Notes: a model not told the origin generated them from the sequence alone. 64,000 nucleotides of DNA from Delphinapterus leucas (GCF_002288925.2 NW_022098049.1:6681310-6745309), one strand, 5' to 3'; positions 9,085 through 21,725 are shown, counted from the first letter of the stretch. A program made the numbers and translations.

Positions 9085-12000
9085 TTCAAAAGAAATTATG
9101 TTTTTAGGATATTCGGAAATGCTGCCAAATTGCCCACCAATAAGATTATGTTAATTGATGCTCCCACCAAGTGTGGGAGAGAGGATGGTTGTTTAACATA
9201 GTCTCATCAGCGCCAGAAATATTTCGTTATGTCCACTCTATAAACATTCTTGTTTTATTATACTTCTCTAATTTTGAGGGAAGTTAAACAGCTTTATGTT
9301 AAAAGAATTTGTGTTTATTTTTCTATTGAACATTTGTGCCTTTGTCCATATTTATATTGAGCTAGTGTCTTTTGTTAATTGATTTGTAAGAAAATTTTAT
9401 TTAAGAACCTTATTCATATTCATCTATCATAATTGCTGCATATATTTCCCAAGTTGTTTATATTGTACTGATTTTATTTATAGTATTTTTCACAAGTAGA
9501 AATTTAAATTTTTATGAAGTTATATTCAATGTTATGTGAGTTCTGAATTATATACCTTGCTTAGAAAAAGGTGACTGCTGCAAGTGTACAAGAAAAAAAT
9601 CTATTTTCATCTTAATTTTGAATTTTCATCCATCTAGATCAAAATTTTTGTATGTGATACATTAGTATCACTAATTAAATTAGTGGTAAATTTGTATAAG
9701 TGATAAATTTTGGGTTTTTCAAATTTAATTTTTATTTAATATTAGAGTACAGTTGATTTACAATGTTGTGTTAGTTTTAGGTGTACAGCAAAGTGATTCA
9801 GTTATATATACACATATATCCATTCTTTTTCCAATTCTTTTCCCATATAGGTTATTATAGAATATTGAATAGAGTTCCCTGTGCTATATTGTAGGTCCCT
9901 GTTGATTATCTATTTTATATATAGCAGTGTGTATGTTAATCCCAAGCTTCTAATTTATCCCTCCCCCCACTTTTCCCCTTTGGTAACCATAAGTTTGTTT
10001 TTGAAGTCAGAGTCTGTTTCTGTTTTGTAAATGAGTTCATTTGTATCATTTTTTTTAGATTCCACATATAAGTGATATCATATGATATTTGTCTTTCTCC
10101 GTCTGACTTACCTCACTTAGTATGATAATCTCTAGGTCCATCCATGTTGCTGCAAATGGCATTATTTCATTCTTTTTGATGGCCAAGTAATATTCCATTG
10201 TATATATGTATCATATCTTCTTTATCCATTCCTCTGTCAATGGACATTTCGGTTGCTTCCATGTCTTGGCTATGGTAAATAGTGCTGAAATGAACATTGG
10301 GGTGCATGTATCTTTTCAAATTATGGTTTTCTCTGGACATATGCCCAGGAGTAGTATTGCTGGATCACATGGTAGTTCTCTTTTTAGTTTTTTAAGAAAC
10401 TTCCATACTGTTCTTCATAATGGTTGTACCAATTTATATTCCTACCAGCAGTGTAGGAGGGTTCTCTTTTCTCCATACCCTCTCCAGCATTTATTTTTTG
10501 TAGACTTTTTGATGATGGCCATTCTGACCCGTGTGAGGTGATACTTCATTGTAGTTTTGATTTGCATTTCAATGATAATTAGTGATGTTGAACATCTTTT
10601 CATGTGCTTTTGGCCATCTGTATGTCTTCTTTGGAGAAATGTCTATTTAGATCTTCTGCCCATTTTTTGATTGGGATTACTTTTTATTTTTTTCTATATA
10701 GAACTGCATGAGCTGTTTGTATATTTTGGAGACTAATCCCTTGTTGGTTGCTTCATCTGCAAATATTTTCTCCCATTCTGTGGGTCATCTTTTCATTTTG
10801 TTGATGGTTTCCTTTGCTGTGCAGAACTTTTAAGTTTAATTAGGTCCATTTGTTTACTGTTGTTTTTATTTTCATTAGGAGGTGGATCCAGAAAGATATT
10901 GCTGTGATTTATGTCAGAGAATGTTCTACCGGTTTTCCTCTAAAATTTTATACTGTCCACTCTTACATTTAGCTCTTTAATCCATTCTGAGTTTCTTTTT
11001 GTGTATGGTATTAGAGAATGCTCTAGTTTCATTCTTCTATGTGTAGCTGTCCAGTTTTCCCAGCACCACTTATTGAAGAGACTGTCTATTCTCCATTGTA
11101 TATTCTTGCCTCCTTTGTCATAAATTAGTTGACCATAGGTGTGTGGGTTTATCTCTGGGCTTTCTATCGTGTTCCATTGATCTATATTTCTGTTTTTGTG
11201 CCAGTACCACCCTATTTTGCTTACTGTAGCTTCATAGTATAGTCTGAAGTCAGGGAGCCTGATTCCTCCGGTTCCATTTATCTTTCTCAGAAAAGTGATA
11301 AATTTTGTATGTGATAATTTATTCTTTTCTTAGTAGGTTGTCCCACCATCATTTATTGATTATTCTGCCTTTAACACAGATTTGATTTAGATGATCATAA
11401 TCTAAATATCCACATGATTTGAGTCTCAGTCAAGACTCTGCTTCTTTCCTTTATTTCTATACAATGCACAAGTACCAAACTTTTATTTATGGAAGTTTTA
11501 TAATGTGTAAAAATGTAGTTTGTTCCCTTTTTCAAAATTTGTCTGCCTAATAGTTACTTGACTATAGATTTATGTTTACTTTTATAAAAACAATTCTATT
11601 GGTAATTTTATTGGGATCACATACAATTTATAGATTAACACAGGGTAAATTAGCATCTTTACAATATTGCATTACCTTAAATAGAACTGGGCATTAATCC
11701 CCATTAATTAAATTGTATTTTATGTTTCTTGGACCACTTTAAAGTTTTTTCAAGTTCTATGTCCTATTAGAGCATTTTAAAGTTTATTCATATAAATCTA
11801 GCACATTTCTACTTACCTCTATTTCTGGGCATTTATTTTGTAATTTTTGTTTAACTGAATTTCTTTAAGTACATCCTATTTGAACATAGTAAAGCCAACG
11901 GGGTTTTAGATATCAATTCTTAAATTCTCCTTACTAAATTTTTCCATTATTTGTAACAATGTTCCCAGTTGATTTTGGGTTTTCCAGGTTTATGCAATTA

Positions 12001-12870
12001 TCTATGTATTTATAAATTAAATTTTTCCTTCTATGTTAGAACTTTTGTACCTCATATTTATCATTCTTCAGGTCATTGGAATGAATTTCCCACAGAAGTT
12101 TAGGTAATAGGAGTGATAATCAACATCCTTGTTTTACGTTTTAATTTAATGGGAACATTTTTGTGTTTCACTATTAGGCATATTGCTACTTAAGTATTAT
12201 ATATTCCTACTTATTAAACTTGTTAATATTGACTTTTTATCAAGCACTTTGTCAGCATAATCAAACACAATGTTTCTCTACCTTGACCTGTAATTAACAT
12301 GGAAAACATATTGATATATTGAATTTATTGAATGAATCACTCCAGGAGAGTATCTCTCAATCTTTTAATAAGCTGCTGAATTCTATTTGCTAACACATTT
12401 TAGGAATTGTGCATCAGTGTCCATTAGAGAAATCCAGCTGTAGTTTCATTTTATTATGTTGCCTTTATTAAGGTTTCTACCAATGTTTTCCTATATTTGT
12501 AAAAACCCGTTAGAAACTTTCACCTTCTTTATGCTTTCAAATTGCATTCCTTAGATACTTCGTAAAATTTACTTCTGAAATAAATTGATGCTGATGCTTT
12601 TTTGAGATAGCTTTTGACAAGTTTCTTAATATCTTTTTTTGCATTATATATATTTTCTAGAATATTATGCTTCTTACTCAAGATTTCAAATTAATTTGCA
12701 AAAGATTAAGCAAAGTGATCCTCATATTTATCTCCTCAGTATACATGGTTGTTTGTTTATTCTAGTGTCTTATTTTTATATTTCTGTCTTCTTCTTTGAC
12801 TCAGTATTATATCTATCTCAATATATTTTTCAAAGACTTGATAATTTTTCTTTTTCTGAGTTCTAGCATA
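9085..12870 (-). mobile_element. Ancient L1 relic, antisense, interrupted
   Basis: Highly decayed but collinear with L1 ORF2 in antisense. 9115-9175 shows the 'GCTGCCAAATTGCCCACCAA..CTCCCACCAAG' segment; 11525-11670 matches the region 'GGTAATTTTATTGGGATCACA..TTTATAGAT'; 12110-12500 matches the RT core ('ATCAACATCCTTGTTTTAC', 'GCTGCTGAATTCTATTTGCTAACA'). It is split by the L1 at 9713-11292. No readable protein remains. Confidence 0.65.
9713..11292 (-). mobile_element. 5'-truncated L1, antisense, 3' UTR plus ORF2 C-terminus
   Basis: About 1.58 kb flanked by a perfect 15-bp duplication AAGTGATAAATTTTG (9698-9712 and 11293-11307). The 3' UTR 'GTTGATTTACAATGTTGTGTTAG' is the artiodactyl/cetacean type. 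About 10050-11292 is antisense ORF2 C-terminal sequence with stops. It inserted into the older L1 at 9085-12870. Confidence 0.92.
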
Positions 12871-14384
12871 CATGTTTCAAGCAGGTAGTTGTATTGGTAA
12901 TAATTCATATAATCTGTCATTCATCTTATGTTCATTTACCACTTATGATGTCCTGAGCACTAAGCACATGTTGTAGAATACAACAAGGCATCCAACGTTC
13001 CCTTTATCATCAACGACTTTAGCCCCATGGACCATACATGACTAATTAAAGCATAAGAGCAGCATCAACCTGGAAATTGATGAGAAAATGGAGAGACTTA
13101 ATGTCTCTCAACTAGAAAGTAGCAGAGCAGTTTCTTAAACATGGGTCTATGGGACATCAAGATAAATCCTATGTATTTAGTGAAGTATTTAAAAATATAT
13201 TTTTAGACATATTCCTTATGAGATCTACTTTCTGAATCTGTAGATATCTGAGAATGTCTTCCTGTTGCTTTAACACACACACATTCTCTCTACCATATTG
13301 GTTTGATAATAGTTTTTGAATCATAAAGTTCATTCTTCATGATTCCATGATTTTCTGGAAGTCCTAGTCAGGCTTACTTATGTTCCTCTGGAGAAAAACT
13401 GTTTCTTCCTGACCCACTACTCACTACATTAGACACTAAGAATTATTTTCATTATCTTTACCGTTCTAAAATTTCACAAAATGTGTTCAGTATCTAGTTT
13501 CTTAATTGTATATAGAATATGGTATATGGTGATATTTCAGTCTCTATATTCTGGGTTTTTTTTTTTTCAACTCAGGAAATTATATTTATGTCTTTGATTT
13601 TTCCTTGTTGTTTTTTTTTGGTTGTTGATGTTTCTTGCTCTGGAGGTAGAAAAGACTAGGTCATTGAAAGTGCTCCCCTGCTTTACAGAAGTAGGTCCTG
13701 GATAAACCATCATTTCTAAGTCATTGCTGAATTCACAGAAGATTAGCAAAATGATCAAAGGACTTGGAGTATCAGTACACTATAAGGAAGAGCTAAAGAT
13801 TCCATTGTTCTAGGGGTAAATTCTGATATCACCACTTCAGAATTCAGGATACTGTAAAGAGAATAGATGGTTAAAGATGAGAGACGTGAAGAATCTAGTA
13901 CAAAGATCTAAAATGCATATAACAAGAGTCACAATCTGACTAGACATCTAGCTTAATACGCTGTTTATACTTGTGGCTTAAAAGAATCAAAAACATGTAT
14001 TTGCTTATGAATCTGCACTTTAGGCAGGGACCAGCAGGGATGGCTTCTTTGTACTCTTCAGCATCAGCTAGAACAGCTAACCTGGGAGCTGACAATCCCA
14101 TTTTCAGGATGGCTCACTCACACAGATGGTAAGCTGGGTTTGACTGCTACTAGGGAGTTCAGCTGTGCCTATGATCAGTAATCCTAGGTTTTTCTCTGTG
14201 TGAAAAAAAAAAAAAATCCTAGCTTTTTTTCAGTCAGCTTGACATTCCCAATTAATTGGGAGTCCTTACAACATAGTGGCTGTGTTCTAAGAGAATAAGA
14301 GTGTATGGCATTGTAGTGATCTAACTTCAGAAATCACATAGCAACAATTCCACCATATTCTATTGGTCTAAGCCTGCATTTTCC
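12871..14384. other. Unique sequence with weak old-repeat traces
   Basis: 12945-13150 resembles an old interspersed 3' tail ('CTTATGATGTCCTGAGCACTAAGCACATG'). 14030-14190 may be another old repeat. No gene is visible. The small frames, including a 63-codon one at 13567-13758, are chance length. Confidence 0.35.
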
Positions 14385-14555
14385 AGTGCAATAGCCACTA
14401 AACACATGTCGACTTATCTTTAATTAAGATTAAAATTCAGTTCTACAGTCATCCTAGCTACATTTCAAGTATCCAGTGTGGCTAGAGTTACTGTATTAGA
14501 CAACACAGATAGAACATTCTGCAATTATGGAAATGTTCTGTTGAACAGTCCTTGT
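14385..14555 (-). mobile_element. hAT-type MITE relic (MER5-like)
   Basis: Contains 'CCAGTGCAATAGCCACTAAACACATG', 'AAAATTCAGTT', 'TAGCTACATTTCAAGTA' and 'GAAATGTTCTGTTGAACAGTC', in the order of the short hAT element with terminal 'CAGCGCTGTCCAATAGAA'. Subfamily not assigned. Confidence 0.6.
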
Positions 14556-14734
14556 CTAGGGAGCCACAGAGGTCCATTCAGGTTCAAGGGGAAGGAGCTA
14601 GAATCCACTGCTTGCTGGAGAAAGCATTCAAGGTTATAGTAGAAAAAGAAGCATGTGGGATGGGAGATATTGTTATGCCTGTCCTTGTGAAATATGAATT
14701 GATGCAGCAAATTCTATTACAAAAAATGATGTAG

Positions 14735-14945
14735 AGAAAAACTATCAACTGGTAATGTGTAATATAGCTTAATATATGCATATCCTATGACCCAGCAATT
14801 CTACTCCTAGGTATATATGAAATAGATGTTGGATGTGCACACAAAAGACAGGAACAAGAGTAATAACGTTACGTTTTATAATAGCCCCAAAATGGAAACC
14901 ATCCAAATATCCATCAGTAGACAAATGTTCAAGTAATGACTTAAA
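14735..14945 (+). mobile_element. Old L1 ORF2 3' fragment
   Basis: 'TATGACCCAGCAATTCTACTCCTAGGTATATA' and 'ATAGCCCCAAAATGGAAACCATCCAAATATCCATCAGTAG' are the sense C-terminal ORF2 landmarks. Diverged and truncated on both sides. Confidence 0.75.
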
Positions 14946-14964
14946 TCTTGGATCTGACTACGTT

Positions 14965-15100
14965 TTCTGTGAAAGTTGGAAAACCTCTCCAAACTTTACT
15001 TTTAAGGTGATTCTATCCATGGGATTGTTATGAAAATTAACCAAGACCACATATGCAAAAGCATACAGAGTATGGTCAGCACTCAACGAGTTCTCCTCTT
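14965..15100 (+). repeat. MIR SINE fragment
   Basis: 'TTGGAAAACCTCTCCAAACTTTACTTTTAAGG', 'GATTGTTATGAAAATTAA', 'GCATACAGAGTATGGTCAGCACTCAAC' follow the MIR core and tail order loosely. Confidence 0.45.
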
Positions 15101-16244
15101 TGTAACACCAGGGACTACCATAGTCACTTGGTAGGCACAAGGTCTTTATAAACATTGTGGAACTAATGAATTCATGTAATAATCCAATTTACCCATCTGA
15201 ATGTTTGACTGCCTACAGCTCATAGAGGTGGATTCTAGAAGAGACTCCCCTTTGAGGTCGATGACTAGCTATCATGAGTATTCAATATTTGTGAACGGGT
15301 GGATGGATGAATCCTGCCCTTTCCATCGCCTGCTAACACAACTCAAGTTGAGATTCTATCCTATGTTTAAAAATCCCACCACTCCCCACAGGACCTCTTC
15401 TTAATTACTGAGCCCATACTTGGCAAGATAATAATGGAATCTTAGAAAAGTAAAAAGAGGAAGAATGGTTAGGGATCTAATAGCATACAGTGGCCTCTAA
15501 CTCTGGTCTGGGAATTGGAGCTGGAAATCTCTTGAGAAAATGACACCCACATGGAATTCCAGCGCTTCAGGTTTCAGCAAGGGAGGGAGACCACAAGTAT
15601 GACCTTCCTGTTGGTATTTGGGAACCTCCACTTCAGGTCCAAACCAGAAACAGGAAGCTTGGTGCTTGCTAAGCAAGAAAAGGGAATTGACTAGAAAACA
15701 TTCCAGCTTGAGCCTGGCGTTGGAATAGTTCTCCCTTTGTCTAGGATATTTCTTTCATTCCTGCTAATGGTCCCAACCTGCTGAAAGGGAAACTTTCCTT
15801 TCAACAGCATGTAGCAAAAATGTCTCAAACACTTACTCTGTGTTGCAATCTGAACCCAGGTATGTCTGTCTAATTGTAAGGTCTATTCTCTTTCTGTATA
15901 AGCATTGTTTTTTATTTGGTCTTAGAGAGATAGATGAGACACTGAAGATGGAGGGTAAGACAAATGCAAATTAAAAAGATAACAGTTCAAAGGTGAAAGG
16001 ATTTGGCACCTTCGGGTTCAGAAAAAGTGGTCTTGGATATTTTTTTAAACGTCTTTCCCATTTCAGTTAACTTCACACCTGAACTGCCCATGAAGGACAG
16101 AAATGGACATCCCAAGCAAAGAAAATAGTTTGAGCAAAGACATGAAGGGGTGAACAAATGAGATATTTTGTAGGTAAGGTAAATCGTACCTTTGTTCAGG
16201 GCCCAAGGGCATATTGAAGGAATAGGAGCAAGGTTAAAAAAATA
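15101..16244. other. Unique sequence
   Basis: No repeat or gene recognised. Frames are at most 67-91 codons, with no family features. Confidence 0.4.
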
Positions 16245-16400
16245 CAAAAATTTATTAAACACCTACTTATGGCCTAAAACCTATACTAAGCTCCTCACTT
16301 GTGTTATTCATGTTCCTTAATTAGGGAGATTAAGTTAATTGCACAGGATCAAACAAAAGCCATGAAGCTAGAATTCAAAATTTGTTCTGACCTTTTCCGA
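16245..16400 (-). repeat. MIR SINE fragment, antisense
   Basis: 'TTATTAAACACCTACTTATGGCC', 'CTATACTAAGCTCCTCACTTGTGTTATTCATG', 'GAAGCTAGAATTCAAAATTTG' match MIR in antisense. Confidence 0.6.
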
Positions 16401-16960
16401 GGACAATACATTTTGTATGAAGAAAGGTAAAGCTTAGGGCACTTTGGGGTAGACAAAGAAGATGTCTTAAGTGCAAAGCATCTAACTTTAACTGGTGAGG
16501 GAAGTGTGAAGCATGATTCCAATATGGTGGCGTCTGACTATATGCTGACAGTTGTCAGTGGGGTGAGCAAGCTGGTTCATTCGTTTGCAAAATGCTCAGC
16601 AACACTGTATGTGCGCTGGCTCTGGTTTTCATTATTTGCATCAGAAAATTGGAGTGGAGGCCTGGACAGGGTCACCACTGGAATCAGAACCAGAACTGGA
16701 ATGAACTCACAGGGCACTTGGATTCTAATTATGTTCATGTCACCACCTGCTACTCTACCTAGGCTTCTAACCTAACCCCACTATTTCTTTTCTGTGTGAT
16801 CTTGGAAAATTTGAAAGCAGATTAATTTATTGTTTTCATCTGGAAGAATTTTCCTATTTGGATACAGATATTTTAAAAATTCCTCCTAGCATTTCTATAT
16901 TCCATATAATATGCACACTCTATTCACTTGTCTAGAAGCCGAAACAAGGCAAATATTCAC
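16401..16960. other. Unique sequence
   Basis: No gene or clear repeat. An 89-codon frame at 16506-16775 has no recognisable domain, splice context or start context and is not called. Confidence 0.4.
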
Positions 16961-16964
16961 TGTC

Positions 16965-17295
16965 TTCTCACCCCTGGATCTCCATAGCATTTCATCCTAT
17001 TTTCATGAACCTTAGTGCAAGCTGCCTTTAATGAATAAGATATCCTTGAAGGCAGAAATTGTCCTTTATATTTTAAAGCCCTGAAAATATCACATCTATT
17101 TTAGGTTGCTTCTAACTTTCAGTATTATAAATATTGAGATATACATGTTTGTACCTACATCTGTATGCGTATCTGTGACTTTCTATTTCCCTAGAAGTGG
17201 AAATTCCATTACCTAATGTTTTAAATCTTTAACATATTTATCCAAAGTATCCTCGAAGTTTCCATTTTTACCCCCCTAACAAATTAAAATACGCT
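16965..17295. repeat. L2-like and antisense old L1 fragments
   Basis: 16965-17085 resembles an L2 3' region ('GATATCCTTGAAGGCAGAAATTGTCCT'). 17090-17290 resembles an antisense old L1 3' end ('AGATATACATGTTTGTACC', 'AAGTGGAAATTCCATTACC'). Both are strongly diverged. Confidence 0.4.
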
Positions 17296-17419
17296 CATAT
17301 ACTCTAAAAAAGTGGGTTAGAGAGGCATTGCTTTAAAATTTGACAGAGGAAGGTACAACAGTTCACAAGTTGAATGACTTACTGCGCCAGCAATATGCAA
17401 TGTTCTCAAATCCATCCCC

Positions 17420-17890
17420 TGGCTCCACCCACTGCTCTGTAGCACTGGGGGTTACATTTTTGAGGTGCCCTTGTCAACTGGCTTCCAGGTAGATGTGGCC
17501 ATTGGGTGACACTGGTGGAAAAATGAAAAGGTGGCAGTGGGGAGAAGGCAGGGATTTTTCTCCCCTCTTGCTATGTTTCAGGCAGTGATTCTGATAGTAT
17601 ATTATAGCTACATCTCCTCTGAAGTTAGTTCCAAATGCTTTCCAGACAGACCCTTCCTCTTGGGTTCAATCTCCTACATGGTAGCCCCACCATAGTTTAG
17701 CTCCTGCCTGACTGCTTCACCTTCTGTGCTCTGATATACCAGCATCTCCCTGTGCCCTCCAAGCCCCTTGTTGCCAGTAGCCTTGTGCTGCTACTACTCT
17801 TTGGCTGTCTCACCATCTCCTGTTTGTCTTAACAACTTCTCCATACCTGTGTATTAAATTGCCTCTATTTATCTTCCTAGTGTGGACAGT
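17420..17890 (+). repeat. Unclassified old interspersed repeat
   Basis: Shares a diverged block with 41290-41470: 'TGGCCATTGGGTGACACTGG..' here against 'TTGGCCAGCTGGAGACACTAG..' there, in the same local order. It ends with an AT-rich 3' segment 'TATTAAATTGCCTC'. Family unknown to me. Confidence 0.35.
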
Positions 17891-18209
17891 TTTCCCAATG
17901 TTCCCTGGGCCGATATACTTACCAAAATATGCTTGTCTATAAATGGTGATAAGAGAAGCAGAATCCAGACCTGCTTATTGAAATCTGGTTCTCCTTCTGC
18001 TAGATCATACAAGCAGTATTGGTATTTAAAAGAGGGCTTTAAGTAAATGGTGTAGACGACTGCTATAGAAGGCCAGGGCAGGAGGTTATGGTAATGGTCT
18101 GAACTGGTCATAGATAGCTTAATGGAAAAGGTGTCAGCTAAACAATGTCTCAAGTCTCAAGAGTGTGTTTAAAAGCAGAGCATTCTTGGGCAGTTAAAAA
18201 TACCATCAT
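17891..18209. other. Unique sequence
   Basis: Nothing recognised. A 94-codon minus-strand frame (18153-17869) has no supporting features. Confidence 0.4.
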
Positions 18210-18224
18210 AACTAGTGCTGCTGG

Positions 18225-18568
18225 GACAGGAATAAAGACACAGACCTAGGGAATGGACTTGAGGACACAGGGAGGGGGAAGGGTAAGCTGCGACGAAGTG
18301 AGAGAGTGGCATGGACATATACACACTACCAAATGTAAAATTGATAGCTAGTGGGAAGCAGCTGCATAGCCCAGGGAGACCAGCTCGGTGCTTTGCGACC
18401 ACCTAGAGGGGTGGGATAGGGAGGGTGGGAGGGAGTCGCAAGAAGGAGGAGATATGGGGATATATGTATACGTATAGCTGATTCACTGTTGTACAGCAGA
18501 AACTAACACACCATTGTAAAGCAATTAGACTCCAATGAAGATGTTAAAAAACAACAACAACAACAAAA
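18225..18568 (+). mobile_element. 5'-truncated L1, 3' UTR only
   Basis: Flanked by a perfect 15-bp duplication AACTAGTGCTGCTGG (18210-18224 and 18569-18583). It carries the L1 3' UTR with two G-rich blocks, one of them six adjacent G3-G4 runs (18408-18433). The A-rich tail is (CAA)n-like. Same young family as 44133-49908. Confidence 0.93.
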
Positions 18569-18727
18569 AACTAGTGCTGCTGGATGGCCCCAATCCAATT
18601 CTGACCTACATCCTCTTTTTACCATCCCTAGGACATTTGTTTTTAATGTGAGAAAATATTTTGAAAGACTTTTTAAAATTTGAAATTGCAAAGTATATAA
18701 GATGAGAGTATTTCTGATGTTATCTTT

Positions 18728-18778
18728 AACCTTACTTTACTATGAACCTTACTTTACTATTAACCTTACTTTACTATT
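18728..18778 (+). repeat. 17-bp tandem repeat, 3 copies
   Basis: AACCTTACTTTACTAT(G/T) is repeated three times head to tail, differing only at the last base of the first copy. Confidence 0.95.
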
Positions 18779-19935
18779 AGTGATGCTTTGATTTTTCAGT
18801 TACCTAAAGAGAGAGCACAATCTCTTACTAGACATTTTTACAATCTCTAAACATTGTAATCCAGTCTTGGGTATGGATGAAAGAAATGAACAATCACAGA
18901 ATATCTACTATATAAGACTTAGAGCTTTCTGAATCAACAATCAATAAAGTCTTTATAAGAATACCGTACCTGATTGTGTCTGCTTAGGTATTCATTTCAC
19001 AAGCCCCTCCCTTTCCTAGCTGGAGCATTTCTGTTCTCCCATAACAACCTTTTAATTCTCTGTCCCCAGTTTCTATTCAAAGGGTCTTGTTAGGCATTTT
19101 TTTTTTTTTAACAGTGACTTCTACTTCATGTAAAATGAACATTCCATAATAGAACTCCAGTGACCTTTACAAGGTTCATCTCTACCAAAAAAAACTATAA
19201 CTATGGTTTTTTGTGTATCTTCCTCCTTGATCTACATTTAGACAGTAATTGATTCTAGCTTTCAAATGCTTTCGTTCTCTCTTTCAGAACAGTAAAAAGT
19301 GACTAGCCTAAAAATCTAATTGACTGAAATGATCAGCTTTACCACAGTTCACTACGCTCACTCAGAAAGCTGCTCTGAGTGGCAACTTGAAAGAGCTGTC
19401 CTTTGAAATTGTCATTTTACAAGACTTCTAAGTTACAGTTGGGCCATAAATACAACAGTTTAAACTACGGCATCTGAGAAATTATATAGGTGAAAAATTA
19501 CAAGGATATGATCTTTCCACTCAGGCATGTAAAGATTTAATCTCCCAGATTAAAAACCCAGAACACAGTGATTGTGCCAAGATAGCAGCTGGGAGGATGC
19601 TTCAGGACTGGGTTCCCAGGGTATTTTCAGGGGACCAGATCTGTAGCCTACAGAGGCAGGTGCTACACAGGGGGAGCCCAGAAGCCCTTTCACCATATCA
19701 GGCCAGCTTTGAGCTTATCTGTGGCATCTTGCATTCAAGGAGCGGTTCCCCATCGTCTGCTACAGAGAAGAGAGATGAACCACCCACATGGGAACCATAC
19801 TGCGTATTGACAGGAGAAAAAAGTCATGAAAGAGAAAGGCTAGGAGGCTTAGCTATATAAAAGAGGGATCTATTCTATTAACATGACAGTAGTGGAAGAT
19901 ACTAAAATACCAATTGTTTTGATTTCTGTCCATTA
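18779..19935. other. Unique sequence
   Basis: No gene recognised. An 87-codon plus frame (19597-19860) is the longest; no motif, splice site pair or partner exon supports it. Confidence 0.4.
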
Positions 19936-19939
19936 GCTA

Positions 19940-20400
19940 GATAGGCAGTGTTCTTCCCAGTTGGTCTCTGGAATCTCTCTTGATCCTATTCCCTTATGCA
20001 TGTCCATTACCACTGCCCTTCTTTAAGTCCTCATCATTCAGACTATACCAGGGGCTTCTTCTCAGCAGGTCTCTCAAAACCATTGTTTCTTCCTTCTAAT
20101 CCAGCCTTACTATTGCAATCAGAGTGGTCCCTCTGAAACAGAAATATACGGCCATTAAAGAATGGCCACATATTGCCCTTAAGGTCCAGTCTAACATCCT
20201 AAACCTATAATTAAGTCTTCTATGAAATGGCTTCTGCTGACATCACTGGCCAACACTCTGCCCCACATGCCTTATACTCCAGTCACACAATACACATAGA
20301 CAGCTCTTTCTTTGCCTGTGTCCACATCTGCTTCGGAGACTTCTCTAATGAAGCCTTTAAGATGAAATAACAGTCATTACAGACTTCTTACATGGCAGTT
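19940..20400 (+). repeat. L2 LINE fragment
   Basis: 'AATCCAGCCTTACTATTGCAATCAGAGTGGTCCCTCTGAAACAG' and 'AAGGTCCAGTCTAACATCC' and 'GGCTTCTGCTGACATCACTGGCC' follow the L2 ORF2 3' region in order. Confidence 0.65.
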
Positions 20401-20871
20401 CCTGGGTCCATAGGCACAGGTCCTAAACAAGGCAGGCAGAAGCTATATTACCTTTTATGATCCAGCTTGTAAGTCTCGTAGCATCACCATTCTGTTAGTT
20501 GAAGTATTCACAAAGGTCTGTCCAGTTTCAAGGGGAGGGAACACAAATACTACTTCTTGATGGGGGTTAAGGGAGGGGGCATGGTTCTGGAAGAGCATCA
20601 GAGACAAGAAGCATTATTGAAGCCTTTTTTGTAAAACACAATTTGCTGCAGAGAGGGAGTACAGATTACTCTTTTAAGAAGTTTGCCTAAGAAAAGGATA
20701 GAAAGATAAGAGAACAAAGCAGGATCAAAGTAAATTTTTCTTTGACCTGGACATGAAAATGTACCACTGGCAAATGGAGTAGTTTGGAAACAAACCTGAC
20801 AGTCTGATTAAGAATCTGCACTTTTTTTTTTTTTTAAAGAGTTTGTACTTTTAACCACCTTGCTGAAGAGT
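20401..20871. other. Unique sequence
   Basis: Nothing recognised apart from a T run at about 20823-20836. Confidence 0.4.
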
Positions 20872-20954
20872 AAGGGTCACCAGACTATAGCCTGCAGATC
20901 AAATACAGCCCACTGCCTGTTTTTGTAAGTCTGCAAACTAAGAATAGATTTTTC

Positions 20955-21424
20955 TATCATTTTTATTGGAGTATAGTTGATTTACAATGTTGCGTTAGTT
21001 TCAGGTGTACAGCAAAGTGAATCAGTTATACATATACATATATCCACTCTTTTTTTAGATTCTTTCCCCATATAGCTCATTACAGAATATTGAGTAGAGT
21101 TCCCTGTGCTATAAAGTAGGTCCTTATTAGTCATCTATTTTATATATAGTAGTGTGTGTATGTCAATCCCAATCTCCCAGTTTAGCCCTCTCCCATCCCC
21201 TTATCCCCCGGAAACCATAAGATTGTTTTCTATAGCTGTAACTCTATTCCTATTTTGTAAATAAGTTCATTTGTACCATTTTTTTAGATTCCATATATAA
21301 GCGATATCATATGATATTTGTCTTTCTCTGTTTGCCTTACTTCACTCAGTATGACACTTTCTAGATCCATTCATGTTGCTGCACATGGCATTATTTTGTT
21401 CTTTTTTATGGCTGAGTAATATTC

Positions 21425-21462
<38 letters not shown>

Positions 21463-21499
21463 CACATCTTTATCCATTCCTCTGTTGATGGACATTTAG
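20955..21499 (-). mobile_element. 5'-truncated L1, antisense
   Basis: 'TTTTTATTGGAGTATAGTTGATTTACAATGTTG' is the antisense L1 3' end. It runs through the 3' UTR into the last ORF2 codons ('GACATTTAGAATGG'). Target duplication is not clear: AGAATAG against AGAATGG at the edges is only suggestive. Confidence 0.85.
21426..21460 (+). repeat. (GT)n microsatellite
   Basis: About 17 GT units inside the antisense L1, where the parent sequence has the (TATA)n-type run before ACCACATC. Confidence 0.95.
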
Positions 21500-21725
21500 A
21501 ATGGCTGAAAAAGTATCAAAAGAATCAGATTTGACACATGAAAATTCATGTTTCAGCATCCATAAGTAAACGTTAGTGAACAGAGGCATGCTCCTTCATT
21601 TATCCATTGTTTATGGCAGCTTTCATGCTGCAGTGGTGGAGTTGAGTGGCTGCAACAGACCATATGGCCCACAAAGCCTAAAATGTTTACTATCTCACTC
21701 TTCATAGATGGTTTTGACCAAACCC

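Larger units (their letters stand above)
20872..21725 (-). mobile_element. hAT-type DNA transposon relic, split by L1
   Basis: Left piece (20872-20950) reads 'TCACCAGACTATAGCCTGCAGATCAAATACAGCCC..CTGCCTGTTTTTGTAAG'. Right piece (about 21500-21725) reads 'CAGACCATATGGCCCACAAAGCCTAAAATGTTTACTATCT'. Together they are one antisense copy of the family at 5222-5575, interrupted by the L1 at about 20955-21499. Confidence 0.75.
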
